NCBI RefSeq assembly: GCF_025567315.1
Contig: NZ_JAOQJE010000012.1
Coordinates: 1 to 64,000, forward strand
Direction: 5' to 3'
DNA length: 64,000 bases
Source: Agathobaculum ammoniilyticum
GTDB lineage: Bacteria; Bacillota; Clostridia; Oscillospirales; Butyricicoccaceae
The translations under genes and the position numbers were made by a program. This document shows positions 31,822 through 40,722 of this stretch, piece after piece. Position 1 is the first letter of the stretch. Each line of letters opens with the position of its first letter. The notes under the pieces are model-generated. The model saw only the letters and a program-made list of their open reading frames with translations. It had not been told where the DNA came from and did no database searches.

Positions 31822-33090
31822 ATGCTTTTACTGCAAAACGGACGGGTGCTTGACCCCTACACAGGCACGGACGCGCCGCGCGACGTGCTGATCGGGGACG
31901 ACGGTGTGATCGCGGCGGTGTCCAAGCGGCTCCAGCCGCCGCCGGGCTGCGAGTGCTGGGACGCGGCCGGACTGACGGTTTCCCCCGGATTTGTGGATGG
32001 GCATGTGCATTTCCGCGATCCGGGGCAGACGGAAAAGGAGGACGTGCTCACCGGCGCTGCTGCTGCTGCCGCAGGCGGCTACGCGACCGTGATCTGCATG
32101 GCGAATACCCTGCCCGCATGCGATACGCCTGAAACAATCCGGTATGTGACTGAAAAGGCGCGGGGCTGCGCGGTGCAGGTTCTGCAGGCGGGCGCGGTGA
32201 CAAAGGGTCTGAAGGGGCGGGAGCTGACCGACTTCGGGGCGCTCAAGGCCGCGGGCGCGCCCTGTCTGACCGACGACGGCCTTAACCTGACGGACGCAGG
32301 CCTGTGTCGGGAGGCGATGGCGCGCGCGGCGGCACAGGATATCCTTTTGTCGTTCCATGAGGAGGAGCCGTCCCTCGTACCCTCGCCCGGCGTGAATTAC
32401 GGCTCCAAGGCGGCGAAGGAGTTTGGGGTGCCGGGCGCGATGGCAAGCGCGGAAAGCGCGATGATCGCACGCGATATTGCGCTCGCGCTGGACACGGGCG
32501 CACGGGTCCTGTTCCAGCATGTCAGCTCGGCACAGTCGGTCGCGCTGATCCGCGCGGGCAAGGCGCTGGGCGCGCGGATCTATGCGGAGGTCACGCCGCA
32601 CCACCTTTCCCTGACCGAGGCGGATGTTTGCACGCACGGAGCCTATGCGCGGATGAATCCGCCGCTCCGCACGGAGGCTGACCGCGAGGCGCTGATCGGC
32701 GCGCTTGCGGACGGTACGATCGACATGGTCGCCACCGACCACGCGCCGCATACGGCGGAGGAAAAGGCGCGCGAATTCGCCAAGGCCCCGTCGGGCATCA
32801 CGGGGCTGGAAACCGCGTTTTCCGTATGCAATACGTTTCTGGTGCAGACCGGACGCCTGTCGCCCATGCAGTTGGTGGAGCGGATGAGCCGGACGCCCGC
32901 GGAGCTGTACGGACTGTCCGGCCGCGCGGTACGCGAGGGGAACTTCGCCCGCCTGGTGCTGCTGGACTGGAAGCGGGAGACCGTGTACCGGAGCTACCGC
33001 TCGAAAGCGGCCAACACGCCGTACACCGGCATGCCGCTGACCGGCGCGCCGCGCGCGATCGTGACTGGCGCAAAGGTCACGGCGCGGTGA
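31822..33090 (+). CDS. pyrC: Dihydroorotase
   Basis: A 422-residue type I dihydroorotase: metal-binding GHVHFRDPG near residue 58-66, a CMANTLPACDTPE loop, LSFHEEEPS, the FQHVSSAQSV His, AEVTPHHLSLTE, and DMVATDHAPHTAEEK with the catalytic Asp. It cyclises carbamoyl aspartate to dihydroorotate in pyrimidine synthesis. It is not next to other pyr genes here. ACGGAGG precedes the ATG. Length is normal. Confidence 0.95.
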   Translation: MLLLQNGRVLDPYTGTDAPRDVLIGDDGVIAAVSKRLQPPPGCECWDAAGLTVSPGFVDGHVHFRDPGQTEKEDVLTGAAAAAAGGYATVICMANTLPACDTPETIRYVTEKARGCAVQVLQAGAVTKGLKGRELTDFGALKAAGAPCLTDDGLNLTDAGLCREAMARAAAQDILLSFHEEEPSLVPSPGVNYGSKAAKEFGVPGAMASAESAMIARDIALALDTGARVLFQHVSSAQSVALIRAGKALGARIYAEVTPHHLSLTEADVCTHGAYARMNPPLRTEADREALIGALADGTIDMVATDHAPHTAEEKAREFAKAPSGITGLETAFSVCNTFLVQTGRLSPMQLVERMSRTPAELYGLSGRAVREGNFARLVLLDWKRETVYRSYRSKAANTPYTGMPLTGAPRAIVTGAKVTAR

Positions 33091-33151
33091 CAAAACGGCT
33101 GCGCCGGAAAATCCGGCCGCAGGACAACGACACAAGATAGGAAGCAGCAAC

Positions 33152-33877
33152 ATGTCTATTGCGAGAGAAGAATTGCGGATCGGCGGTATTCCCGCGCTCG
33201 TGCTGGGCGAGCCGTCCAATCAAGTGTATTTATATGTACACGGCCAAAACGGGAATAAAGAGGAGGCGTGCGGCGTTGCCGAAAGCCTGCAGCGGTATGG
33301 GTGCCAGACCTTGAGCCTAGACCTGCCGGGGCATGGGGAACGGGCGGACGAGATGCCTTTCTTTGACCCGTGGCACGTCGCACCGGAGCTGGCCGCGGTG
33401 ATGCGGTTTGCTGAGGCGCGCTGGAAAGGGATTTCCCTGTTCGCAAACAGCATCGGGGCGTGGTTTGGCATGCTGGGCCTGCGCGGCAAGCGCCTGGACC
33501 GCTGTCTGTTTGTCTCGCCTGTCCTCGATATGAAGCGGCTGCTGCAAAAAATGATGGGCTGGGCGGACGTTTCAGAGGAACGGCTCAGGCAGGAGCGCGT
33601 GATCCCAACCGATTTTGGGCAGACCTTGTCGTGGGAGTATTGGGAATATGCGGCGTCCCATCCGATCACGGCATGGGAAAGCCCCACGGAAATATTATAC
33701 GGCGGCAGCGATGCCCTGATAGATCGTGATACCGTAGAGCAGTTCGCCCAGCGGTTTCGCTGTGGCTTGACGGTGATGGAAAACGGCGAGCATTGGTTCC
33801 ACACGCAGGAGCAGATGGATTTCCTGCACCGTTGGCTCGAACGAAGCGCCGCGGCTAACGGCACTCAGACCCGTTAG
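33152..33877 (+). CDS. Alpha/beta hydrolase
   Basis: A 241-residue alpha/beta-fold hydrolase. YLYVHGQNGNKEEA supplies the oxyanion-hole HG motif, SLDLPGHGERAD the next strand-loop, LFANSIGAWFGM the nucleophile elbow (GxSxG relaxed to NSIG), an Asp in SDALIDRD, and the His in NGEHWFHT. It is probably a cytoplasmic esterase or peptidase; there is no signal peptide. The substrate cannot be inferred. It follows pyrC by 61 bases and may be read through from it. Confidence 0.85.
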   Translation: MSIAREELRIGGIPALVLGEPSNQVYLYVHGQNGNKEEACGVAESLQRYGCQTLSLDLPGHGERADEMPFFDPWHVAPELAAVMRFAEARWKGISLFANSIGAWFGMLGLRGKRLDRCLFVSPVLDMKRLLQKMMGWADVSEERLRQERVIPTDFGQTLSWEYWEYAASHPITAWESPTEILYGGSDALIDRDTVEQFAQRFRCGLTVMENGEHWFHTQEQMDFLHRWLERSAAANGTQTR

Positions 33878-33970
33878 CCCGCCAAACGACAGTGCCGCCC
33901 TCGCTTTTCCATTTAATCAAAAATAACAGGCCGAGAAAAAATTGCCAGAGCCGCGCCGGTGGAAAATCCC

Positions 33971-33999
33971 GCATATTTGTCCGCGTTGCTGTCATACTA
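33971..33999 (+). promoter_or_regulatory. Sigma-G/sigma-F-type promoter of spoVT
   Basis: GCATA (33971-33975), 17 bases, CATACTA (33993-33999), matching the forespore consensus gyATr - 17/18 - cAtnnTA at every fixed base. It lies 40 bases before the spoVT ATG. Confidence 0.75.
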
Positions 34000-34038
34000 C
34001 CTGTACAACCAGAAATTCGTATGGGAGGGAACGCGTAA

Positions 34039-34581
34039 ATGAAAGCAACCGGCATTGTACGCCGCATCGATGATCTTGGACGCGTCGTTATTCCGAAAGA
34101 GATCCGCCGCACCCTGCGCATCAGGGAGGGCGACCCGTTGGAAATCTTCACCGATCGCGACGGCGAGGTCATCTTCAAAAAATATTCCCCCATGGGGGAG
34201 CTTGGTACGGTCGTCGCCGAACTGGCGGAGGCGCTGGCGCGCACCGCGGGCATGAGCTGCGCGATCTGTGACCGCGACGCGGTCATCGCCGCGGCAGGCG
34301 GAGCGAAAAAGGACATCCTGGAAAAGAGCATCTCGCCCGACCTGGAGCTTGTGATGGAGCAGCGCGCCACCTATGAGCGCGGCGTAGGAGAGACGCAGGA
34401 TATCGCGATCACCGCAAATGACGTGTATAATGTGATCGTCGCCGTGCCGATCATCACGGATGGGGACGTAACGGGCTGCGTCGCCTTTGTCGGCGAGGAG
34501 GAAAACGCCTCTGCGGACGAGGTGGCGGTCAAGCTGTGCCAAACGGCGGCCCAGTTCCTGTCCAAGCGTCTTGGGCTGTAA
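34039..34581 (+). CDS. spoVT: Stage V sporulation protein T
   Basis: A 180-residue SpoVT: N-terminal AbrB swapped-hairpin domain (KATGIVRRIDDLGRVVIPKE, IRRTLRIREGDPLEIF) and a C-terminal GAF domain (about 60-178). SpoVT is a forespore transcription factor modulating sigma-G-dependent genes in spore coat formation and germination. The forespore-type promoter at 33971-33999 agrees with this. GGGAGGGA precedes the ATG. Shows the organism belongs to a spore-forming lineage. Confidence 0.95.
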   Translation: MKATGIVRRIDDLGRVVIPKEIRRTLRIREGDPLEIFTDRDGEVIFKKYSPMGELGTVVAELAEALARTAGMSCAICDRDAVIAAAGGAKKDILEKSISPDLELVMEQRATYERGVGETQDIAITANDVYNVIVAVPIITDGDVTGCVAFVGEEENASADEVAVKLCQTAAQFLSKRLGL

Positions 34582-34594
34582 GGGGGCGCGCCGG

Positions 34595-34777
34595 ATGGGC
34601 AGAAAGAACGGAGAAGAACGCCAGCCAAAAGCGTTCCCGCAATATGATGAGGCGGGGCATGTGGATTCCGCGGCGGTCGCGCCGCTCCCGCCATATCCGC
34701 AGAGCATGGTGCAGCGGGGCGATCCGGCGGCGACCGAATATACCGAACGGTATTGCAAACCCAGGGAAAAAAGGTAA
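34595..34777 (+). CDS. Small hypothetical protein downstream of spoVT
   Basis: 60 residues, polar and Pro-rich, with no recognised domain, signal or membrane span. The case for a gene: ATG at 34595 with AAGGGGG 8 bases upstream, only 13 bases after the spoVT stop, and a terminator immediately after. Cotranscription with spoVT suggests a sporulation-linked role, which is inference. Confidence 0.5.
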   Translation: MGRKNGEERQPKAFPQYDEAGHVDSAAVAPLPPYPQSMVQRGDPAATEYTERYCKPREKR

Positions 34778-34788
34778 TATGGGCGGAA

Positions 34789-34815
34789 ACAGGCTGTTTT
34801 TACAGCCTGTTTTTC
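34789..34815 (+). terminator. Terminator of the spoVT operon
   Basis: ACAGGCTG, 6-base loop TTTTTA, CAGCCTGT then TTTTT. Confidence 0.85.
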
Positions 34816-34942
34816 CGTTTTCTGTTTCCTTTGGAGGAAAAGAATGACGATTTGTTCACAAAGTGGGTATACAAAATGACGGGATAAGCAGGGTCTAAAA
34901 CAAATTTTTTTGATTTTTGGACAAATTTTTTGCGTTTTAGGC

Positions 34943-34972
34943 TTGCTTATTGGGGGCCAAAAACAGTATAAT
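34943..34972 (+). promoter_or_regulatory. Promoter of the rnf operon
   Basis: TTGCTT (34943-34948), 18 bases, TATAAT (34967-34972). The resulting leader is about 100 bases. The 34778-35080 gap otherwise holds the spoVT terminator and an AT-rich stretch with T-runs at 34903-34910 and 34926-34931. Confidence 0.7.
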
Positions 34973-35025
34973 CTAATTTGCAAGACTATGCGTTCAACAT
35001 GGTCTGCCGATTTCATTAGTAGATG

Positions 35026-35048
35026 GAACCGAACCCGCGGTTCGGTTC
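35026..35048 (+). promoter_or_regulatory. Hairpin in the rnf leader
   Basis: GAACCGAAC, CCGCG loop, GTTCGGTTC, a perfect 9-bp stem 33 bases before the rnfC ATG. It has no T-run, so it is more likely a stability or attenuation structure than a terminator. Confidence 0.55.
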
Positions 35049-35080
35049 TTCTTGCGCAAAAAACTAGAGAGGTGAAAAAC

Positions 35081-36457
35081 ATGGTGTATTCGTTCCGTGG
35101 CGGCATTCACCCCGGCACCCACGCAGACCCGGGGTATAAATCCGCGACAAACACCAAGCCGATCGAGAAACTGGCGCTGCCCGACCAGGTCATCCTGCCC
35201 GTTTCCATGCACATCGGCGCCCCGGCAAAGCCGATCGTTTCCGTCGGCGATACCGTGGATCTGGGACAGCCCATCGCGGAAGCCGGCGGCTTTGTCAGCG
35301 CTCCTGTCCATGCAACCGTGTCCGGTAAGGTAAAGGCGGTCGAACCCCGCCTGCATCCGAACGGCAGCAAGGTCCTGTCCATCGTGATCGAAAACGACGG
35401 GGAGGACCGTCCGCATGAGTCCGTACATCCGTATGATTTCGCATCCATGTCCAACGAAGAGCGTATCGAGTGCATCCGTTCGGCCGGTATCGTCGGCCAC
35501 GGCGGCGCAACATTCCCCACGCACGTCAAAATCCAGTCCGGCATCGGCAAGTGCGATACGGTCATCATCAACGCGGCCGAGTGCGAGCCGTACATAACTT
35601 CAGACCACCGCCTGCTGCTCGAGCGTCCGGAGGAGGTCGTCGGCGGGCTGAAGATGCTGGCCGACATTATGGGGGTTCAGAACGCGATCATCGCGGTCGA
35701 GGAAAATAAGACGGACGCATTCCCGGGCATTGAAAAGCTGATCGCGGACGACCCGCGCCTCAAGCTGTACCCGCTCAAGTGCAAATACCCGCAGGGCGCA
35801 GAAAAGCAGTTGATCAATGCCTGCACGGGCCGCGAGGTGCCGTCCGGCAAGCTGCCGGCCGACGCGGGCTGCGCGGTATTCAACGTCGACACCGCGGGAG
35901 CGGTTTACCGCCGCTTTACGACCGGTATGCCGGTCATCCGCCGTATCGTAACGGTTTCGGGTTCCGCGATTGCGGAGCCGAAGAACCTTGAAGTACGCAT
36001 TGGCACGCAGGTCGAAAAGCTGATCGACGCATGCGGCGGTTTCAAGGAGGCCCCTAATAAGCTTCTGATGGGTGGCCCGATGATGGGCGTTGCCCAATAC
36101 TCGCTCGAAATCCCGATTTTCAAGGGTACGAATGCGTTCCTTGCATTCGCAGGGGACGAGGATAAGCGCGTGGCCGACCCGCAGTGCATCCGCTGCGGCA
36201 AGTGCATCAACGCCTGCCCGATGCACCTGCTGCCGGTCTATATGAACGTATACGGCAAGCAGGAGGACTTGGATAACGCGGTTGAGTGCGGCATGCTGGA
36301 CTGCATCGAGTGCGGCTCGTGCGCCTATGTGTGTCCGGCCCGCATTCCGCTGGTCGCGCAGTTCCGCCTGACCAAGGGCAAGATCCAGGCCAAGCGCATG
36401 GCGGAAAAGGCCAAGGCCGATGCCGAAAAGGCAAAGGCAGAGGCGGAAAAGAAGTAA
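35081..36457 (+). CDS. rnfC: Rnf complex subunit RnfC (ferredoxin:NAD+ oxidoreductase)
   Basis: A 458-residue membrane-associated subunit with the Complex I 51-kDa-like NADH/FMN domain (IVGHGGATFPTHVK, INAAECEPYITSDH), an SLBB domain, and two 4Fe-4S motifs CIRCGKCINACP and CIECGSCAYVCP near 367-413. A Lys/Ala/Glu-rich helix ends it. RnfC is the NAD+-reducing arm of the ion-pumping Rnf complex. ATG at 35081 behind GAGAGGTG; first gene of rnfCDGEAB. Shorter than proteobacterial RnfC, typical for Firmicutes. Confidence 0.96.
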   Translation: MVYSFRGGIHPGTHADPGYKSATNTKPIEKLALPDQVILPVSMHIGAPAKPIVSVGDTVDLGQPIAEAGGFVSAPVHATVSGKVKAVEPRLHPNGSKVLSIVIENDGEDRPHESVHPYDFASMSNEERIECIRSAGIVGHGGATFPTHVKIQSGIGKCDTVIINAAECEPYITSDHRLLLERPEEVVGGLKMLADIMGVQNAIIAVEENKTDAFPGIEKLIADDPRLKLYPLKCKYPQGAEKQLINACTGREVPSGKLPADAGCAVFNVDTAGAVYRRFTTGMPVIRRIVTVSGSAIAEPKNLEVRIGTQVEKLIDACGGFKEAPNKLLMGGPMMGVAQYSLEIPIFKGTNAFLAFAGDEDKRVADPQCIRCGKCINACPMHLLPVYMNVYGKQEDLDNAVECGMLDCIECGSCAYVCPARIPLVAQFRLTKGKIQAKRMAEKAKADAEKAKAEAEKK

Positions 36458-36472
36458 GGAGGGGAAACGAAA

Positions 36473-37474
36473 ATGTATGATCTGAGTAAAGTCGTCGTCA
36501 CCTCCTCGCCCCATATCAAGGCAGGGGACGATACCCGCAGCCTGATGCTCGACGTGCTGATCGCGCTGCTGCCCGCGCTTTGCGTGGCGGTTTATACCTT
36601 TGGATGGCGCGCGCTCGTCCTGACAGTCATCTCCATGGTTGCCTGTGCAGTATTCGAGACGATCTATAATAAAATTGTCGGCCACCCCAACACGGTCGGC
36701 GACCTGTCGTGCTTCGTCACAGGCGTTCTGATCGCGTTCAACGTGCCGGTATCCGCCCCGTGGTGGATGGTTGTGTTCGGCGCGCTGTTCGGCATCATCA
36801 TCGTCAAGATGCTGTTCGGCGGCATCGGTAAGAACTTCATGAACCCGGCGCTCGGCGCGCGCGCGTTCATGATGGCTTCCTGGGCCGGCCTGATGACCAC
36901 CTGGACCGCGCCGCACGCGAATCTCCCGCTGCTCGGCACGGTCAGCCTGACCGACGCGATTTCCACGGCGACCCCGCTGGCCTCGCTCAAGAACGGCGTC
37001 CTGCCGGACGCGACGCTGATGGATATGTTCCTTGGCCAGACCGGCGGTGTGATCGGTGAAACGTCTGCGCTTGCGCTGATCGCAGGCGGTCTGTATCTGC
37101 TGTGGCGCAAGGTCATCACCATCAATATCCCCGCAGCGTACATCCTGACCGTTGCGGTCGTTACATTCCTGTTCCCGATGGGAGACGTATCCCGTGTGCA
37201 GTGGATGCTGTACCAGGTGCTGTCCGGCGGCCTGATGCTCGGCGCGATTTTCATGGCGACCGATTACGTCACCAGCCCGGTCACGCCGCGCGGTCAGATC
37301 ATCTTCGGCATCGGCTGCGGCCTGCTGACGGTGTTCATCCGCTATTTCGGCGGCCTGCCGGAAGGCGTGTCGTACTCCATCCTGATCATGAACACGCTGG
37401 TTTGGGCGATCGACAAGGCCACCCATCCCCGCAAGTTCGGTTATGCGCTGGATAAGAAGAAGGAGGCACAGTAA
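36473..37474 (+). CDS. rnfD: Rnf complex subunit RnfD
   Basis: A 333-residue integral membrane protein of about 9-10 helices from the NqrB/RnfD family. FMN is attached covalently to a Thr in SGAT-type motifs; here the motif reads STATPL (near residue 162), with Gly-Ala replaced by Thr-Ala. It forms part of the ion-translocating core with RnfA, RnfE and RnfG. GGAGGGG precedes the ATG, 15 bases after rnfC. Confidence 0.95.
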   Translation: MYDLSKVVVTSSPHIKAGDDTRSLMLDVLIALLPALCVAVYTFGWRALVLTVISMVACAVFETIYNKIVGHPNTVGDLSCFVTGVLIAFNVPVSAPWWMVVFGALFGIIIVKMLFGGIGKNFMNPALGARAFMMASWAGLMTTWTAPHANLPLLGTVSLTDAISTATPLASLKNGVLPDATLMDMFLGQTGGVIGETSALALIAGGLYLLWRKVITINIPAAYILTVAVVTFLFPMGDVSRVQWMLYQVLSGGLMLGAIFMATDYVTSPVTPRGQIIFGIGCGLLTVFIRYFGGLPEGVSYSILIMNTLVWAIDKATHPRKFGYALDKKKEAQ

Positions 37475-37477
37475 ATT

Positions 37478-38065
37478 ATGGATAGCAGCAAAAAGGGCGG
37501 CGGCATTCTGATGCTGGTCGTCGTACTGGGCCTGATCACCTTTGTATGCGCCCTGCTTCTGGGCTTTACCAACGGCGTGACCAAGGATAAGATCGAGCAG
37601 AACGGTATTGAGACCCGCAACGAGGCTATGAGCGCCATCATTGCGGACGCGGAAAGCTTTACCGACGTAGAGGTCGGCGAGGAATGGACCGCGCCGGCGG
37701 ATAAGAATCAGCCGGCAATCAGCGGCGTATACGCGGCAGAGGCGGGCGGCGAGACGATCGCCTACTGTGTAGAAGTAAAGCCCAAGGGCTTCGGCGGCGA
37801 GCTGACGCTGATCGTCGGCGTCAACACGGACGGCACCATCGCGGGCGCGCAGGTAACGGCGCATGGCGAGACCCCGGGCCTGGGCGCCAAGGCGCAGAGC
37901 GATAAGAACTGGATCACCCAGTTCGCGGGCCAGCCGGCGGATGGCAGCCTCGCAGTCTCCAAGGACGGCGGCACGATCAACGCCATCACCGGTTCCACCA
38001 TCACGTCCCGCGCAGTGACCCTCGGCGTCAACACCGCGGCCAACTGCGTTGCAAGCTTGGGTTAA
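37478..38065 (+). CDS. rnfG: Rnf complex subunit RnfG
   Basis: A 195-residue protein with one N-terminal transmembrane helix (ILMLVVVLGLITFVCALLL) and an extracytoplasmic FMN-binding domain. The covalent FMN motif reads TGSTITS near 170-176, with the acceptor Thr in place. GETPGLGAKAQ is the family's second signature. It relays electrons on the outer face. It starts 3 bases after rnfD. Confidence 0.95.
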   Translation: MDSSKKGGGILMLVVVLGLITFVCALLLGFTNGVTKDKIEQNGIETRNEAMSAIIADAESFTDVEVGEEWTAPADKNQPAISGVYAAEAGGETIAYCVEVKPKGFGGELTLIVGVNTDGTIAGAQVTAHGETPGLGAKAQSDKNWITQFAGQPADGSLAVSKDGGTINAITGSTITSRAVTLGVNTAANCVASLG

Positions 38066-38080
38066 AGGAGGAACAGCCAA

Positions 38081-38728
38081 ATGAAATTTTCTGAACAGCT
38101 GAAAGCGGGCGTCATCCTCGACAACCCGATCTTCATGCAGACCATCGGCCTGTGTCCCGCACTGGCCACCACGACCTCGCTGTCCAACGCTATCGGCATG
38201 GGCGTTGCGGCGACCGTTGTACTGATCTGCTCCAACGTGGTTATCTCCGCGCTGCGCAAGTTTATTCCGGATAAGATCCGTATTGCGTGCTTTATCACCA
38301 TTATCGCAACCTTTGTTACCATGATTGATCTGGCGCTGCAGGCGTTCGTACCCAGCCTTGCGGCTTCGCTGGGACTGTTCCTGCCGCTGATCGTGGTTAA
38401 CTGCATTATCCTCGGCCGTGCCGAGGCGTACGCTTCCAAGAATAAGGTCCTCCCCTCCGCGCTGGACGGCGTGTGCATGGGTTTGGGCTTTGGCTTCGCG
38501 CTGGTCCTGATGGGCTTCTTCCGCGAGCTGCTGGGCGCGGGTACGGTGCTGTCCGGCCTGTCCACCCTGCTGCCTTTCCTGAGCTTCATTCCGGCGGAAG
38601 GCTTCGCCATCCCCGGCCTGAGCGCCAACCCGGCGGTCATGATGATCCTGCCGGCGGGCGGCTTCCTGATGATGGGTTTCATCTTCGCGGTGATCCAGAA
38701 GGTCATGGCCGGAAAGGAGGACAAGTAA
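38081..38728 (+). CDS. rnfE: Rnf complex subunit RnfE
   Basis: A 215-residue membrane protein with six predicted helices, of the RnfE/NqrD family. It begins with NPIFMQTIGLCPALATTT, and the conserved VNCIILGRAEAYASKN loop carries the Cys thought to ligate the intramembrane iron centre with RnfA. Coupled tightly to rnfA, whose ATG follows directly after its stop. Confidence 0.95.
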   Translation: MKFSEQLKAGVILDNPIFMQTIGLCPALATTTSLSNAIGMGVAATVVLICSNVVISALRKFIPDKIRIACFITIIATFVTMIDLALQAFVPSLAASLGLFLPLIVVNCIILGRAEAYASKNKVLPSALDGVCMGLGFGFALVLMGFFRELLGAGTVLSGLSTLLPFLSFIPAEGFAIPGLSANPAVMMILPAGGFLMMGFIFAVIQKVMAGKEDK

Positions 38729-39340
38729 ATGTTTAACTTCCCTGATGCAATGGGCTTGACCGAGGTGCTGTCGCTCGCGGTGGCGGCCGTGCTGGTCAAC
38801 AACTACATCCTTGTCCAGTTCCTGGGCTGCTGCTCGTTCTTCGGCGTTTCCAAAAAGACCGATACGGCCATCGGCATGGGCATGGCGGTCGTGTTTGTTA
38901 TGGCGCTGGCGAGCGCGGTTTCCTGGGCGGTATGGTACTTCATCCTCGACCCGCTCGGCTTGGAGTACATGCAGACCATCGCATTCATTCTGGTTATCGC
39001 GACACTCGTGCAGTTTGTTGAAATGTTCATGAAAAAGGCGATGCCCGCGCTGTATTCCGCGCTCGGCATTTTCCTGCCGCTGATCACCACCAACTGCGCG
39101 GTACTCGGCGCGGCGATCTCGAATATTGACAACGGTTATTCCTTTATTGGTTCGATGGTTTACGGCGTAGGCGCCGGCCTCGGCTACACGCTGGCGATCG
39201 TGCTGTTCGCTTCGATCCGCGAGCGTCTGGACGCAACGGCCCAATGCCCCAAGTGCTTTGAAGGCTTCCCGATCGCGCTGGTTTCCGCCGCGCTGCTCGC
39301 TATGTCTTTCATGGGCTTCTCCGGCCTGTCGATCTGGTAA
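38729..39340 (+). CDS. rnfA: Rnf complex subunit RnfA
   Basis: A 203-residue six-helix membrane protein homologous to RnfE but inverted in the membrane. NNYILVQFLGCCSFFGVSKK and TTNCAVLGAAI hold the conserved cysteines for the RnfA/RnfE iron site. Part of the proton- or sodium-translocating core. Confidence 0.95.
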   Translation: MFNFPDAMGLTEVLSLAVAAVLVNNYILVQFLGCCSFFGVSKKTDTAIGMGMAVVFVMALASAVSWAVWYFILDPLGLEYMQTIAFILVIATLVQFVEMFMKKAMPALYSALGIFLPLITTNCAVLGAAISNIDNGYSFIGSMVYGVGAGLGYTLAIVLFASIRERLDATAQCPKCFEGFPIALVSAALLAMSFMGFSGLSIW

Positions 39341-39359
39341 GCAAGGAGGAGGATAAGAA

Positions 39360-40268
39360 ATGGATACCATGAATATTGTTTACGCGGTCGCTGTCCTGTT
39401 TATCATGGGCATCGTGTTCGCGATCCTGCTCGGCGTGGCGGCCAAGGTGTTCGCCGTCGAGGTGGATGAGCGCGTACCGCTGGTTCGCGAGTGCCTGCCG
39501 GGCGCAAACTGCGGCGGCTGCGGCTACCCAGGCTGTGACGGCCTGGCGGCCGCGATCGTGGAAGGCACCGCGCCGGTCAACGGCTGTCCGGTCGGCGGCG
39601 CGGCGGCTGCCGCCAAAATCGCCGAGGTTATGGGCGTAGCGGTTGAAGCGGGCGAGCGCAAGGTGGCGCATGTTTACTGCAACGGCGGCTGCAACGCGGT
39701 CGATAAGACCAAGTATGAGGGCTTGCAGGACTGCACCGCTGCGATGCGCGTCGCGGGCGGCCCCAAGGCTTGTGCGTACGGCTGCATGGGCCTCGGCTCG
39801 TGCGTCAAGGCGTGCGCGTTCGACGCCATTCATGTGGTGGACGGCGTTGCCAAGGTTGATACCGAAAAGTGCGTGGCCTGCGGCAAGTGCGTCGCGGCCT
39901 GCCCGAAGAAGCTGATCGACCTGGTTCCGGAATCCAAGAAGGTCCACGTCAACTGCGTGAACAAGGATAAGGGGCCGGAGGTCATGAAGGTCTGCGCGAG
40001 CGGCTGCATCGGCTGCAAGATGTGTGAAAAGACCTGCAAGTTTGACGCAATCCATGTGATCGACGGCGTTGCCAAGATCGATTACGACAAGTGCAAGAAC
40101 TGTAAGATGTGCGCCAAGGCCTGTCCAAAGGGCTGCATCGAGCCTGTCCCGACCGAAGAGGAGAAGGCAAAGTTCAAGGAGATGCAGGCCAAGCAGGCTG
40201 CCGCCGCCAAGGCGAAGGCCGAGGCTGCAAAGGCCGCTGCCGCTGAAAAGGCGACTGAGGAACAGTAA
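39360..40268 (+). CDS. rnfB: Rnf complex subunit RnfB (ferredoxin-type)
   Basis: A 302-residue iron-sulfur protein: N-terminal membrane anchor, an NCGGCGYPGC cluster motif near residue 51-60, then several ferredoxin repeats (CVACGKCVAACP, CIGCKMCEKTC, CKNCKMCAKACP) and a Lys/Ala-rich tail. It takes electrons from reduced ferredoxin into the complex. The extra ferredoxin domains are usual in Clostridia. AAGGAGGAGG precedes the ATG; the stop overlaps mrnC by one base. Confidence 0.95.
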   Translation: MDTMNIVYAVAVLFIMGIVFAILLGVAAKVFAVEVDERVPLVRECLPGANCGGCGYPGCDGLAAAIVEGTAPVNGCPVGGAAAAAKIAEVMGVAVEAGERKVAHVYCNGGCNAVDKTKYEGLQDCTAAMRVAGGPKACAYGCMGLGSCVKACAFDAIHVVDGVAKVDTEKCVACGKCVAACPKKLIDLVPESKKVHVNCVNKDKGPEVMKVCASGCIGCKMCEKTCKFDAIHVIDGVAKIDYDKCKNCKMCAKACPKGCIEPVPTEEEKAKFKEMQAKQAAAAKAKAEAAKAAAAEKATEEQ

Positions 40269-40672
40269 TGGATTATCTGCATCCCAAGCTGGATGACGCT
40301 GCTATCGCCCGCATGTCGAGCCTCGCGCTCGCCCATGTGGGCGATGCCGTTTATGAGGTCATGGTGCGCACCTGGCTGGCGTGCGGCGGCATGCAGACCG
40401 CGCGCAACCTGCACAGACATACGGTCGCGCTGGTGCGCGCCTCCGCGCAGGCGGAGGCGGCGCAGCGCATCCTTCCCCTGCTTGACGGGGAGGAACAGGA
40501 CGTGTACCGTCACGGCCGCAACGCAAAGCCCAAGAGCGTGCCGCGCTCCTCGTCTGTTGCGGAATATGCGCAGGCGACCGCGCTCGAAGCGCTGTTCGGC
40601 TGGCTGTACCTTAAACAGAGGTATGGCCGCATCAACGAGCTGTTCGGCGTGATCGCGGAGGGGTTTCAGTGA
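40268..40672 (+). CDS. mrnC: Mini-ribonuclease III
   Basis: A 134-residue RNase III catalytic domain without a dsRNA-binding domain. LALAHVGDAVYEVMVR holds the catalytic Asp/Glu motif, RNAKPKSVPRSSSVAEYAQATALEALFGWLYL the second acidic site (in pieces: RNAKPKS, YAQATALEALFG). MrnC trims 23S rRNA precursors at their ends. It is translationally coupled to rnfB though functionally unrelated; a strong terminator follows. Confidence 0.93.
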   Translation: MDYLHPKLDDAAIARMSSLALAHVGDAVYEVMVRTWLACGGMQTARNLHRHTVALVRASAQAEAAQRILPLLDGEEQDVYRHGRNAKPKSVPRSSSVAEYAQATALEALFGWLYLKQRYGRINELFGVIAEGFQ

Positions 40673-40706
40673 AAAAGCGCCCCGTACTTTTGTACGGGGC
40701 GCTTTT
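40673..40706 (+). terminator. Terminator of the rnf-mrnC operon
   Basis: A 15-bp perfect stem AAAAGCGCCCCGTAC with TTTT loop and T-rich 3' arm, starting right at the mrnC stop. Confidence 0.9.
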
Positions 40707-40722
40707 ATATCGTGAAGAAGTA

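Noticed and set aside
35600..39370. A 1256-codon open frame on the minus strand across the rnf operon
   Set aside because: It is antisense to five well-conserved rnf genes, is composed of low-complexity Arg/His/Gln/Asp runs and has no domain or ribosome binding site; it is a by-product of GC-rich codon use.
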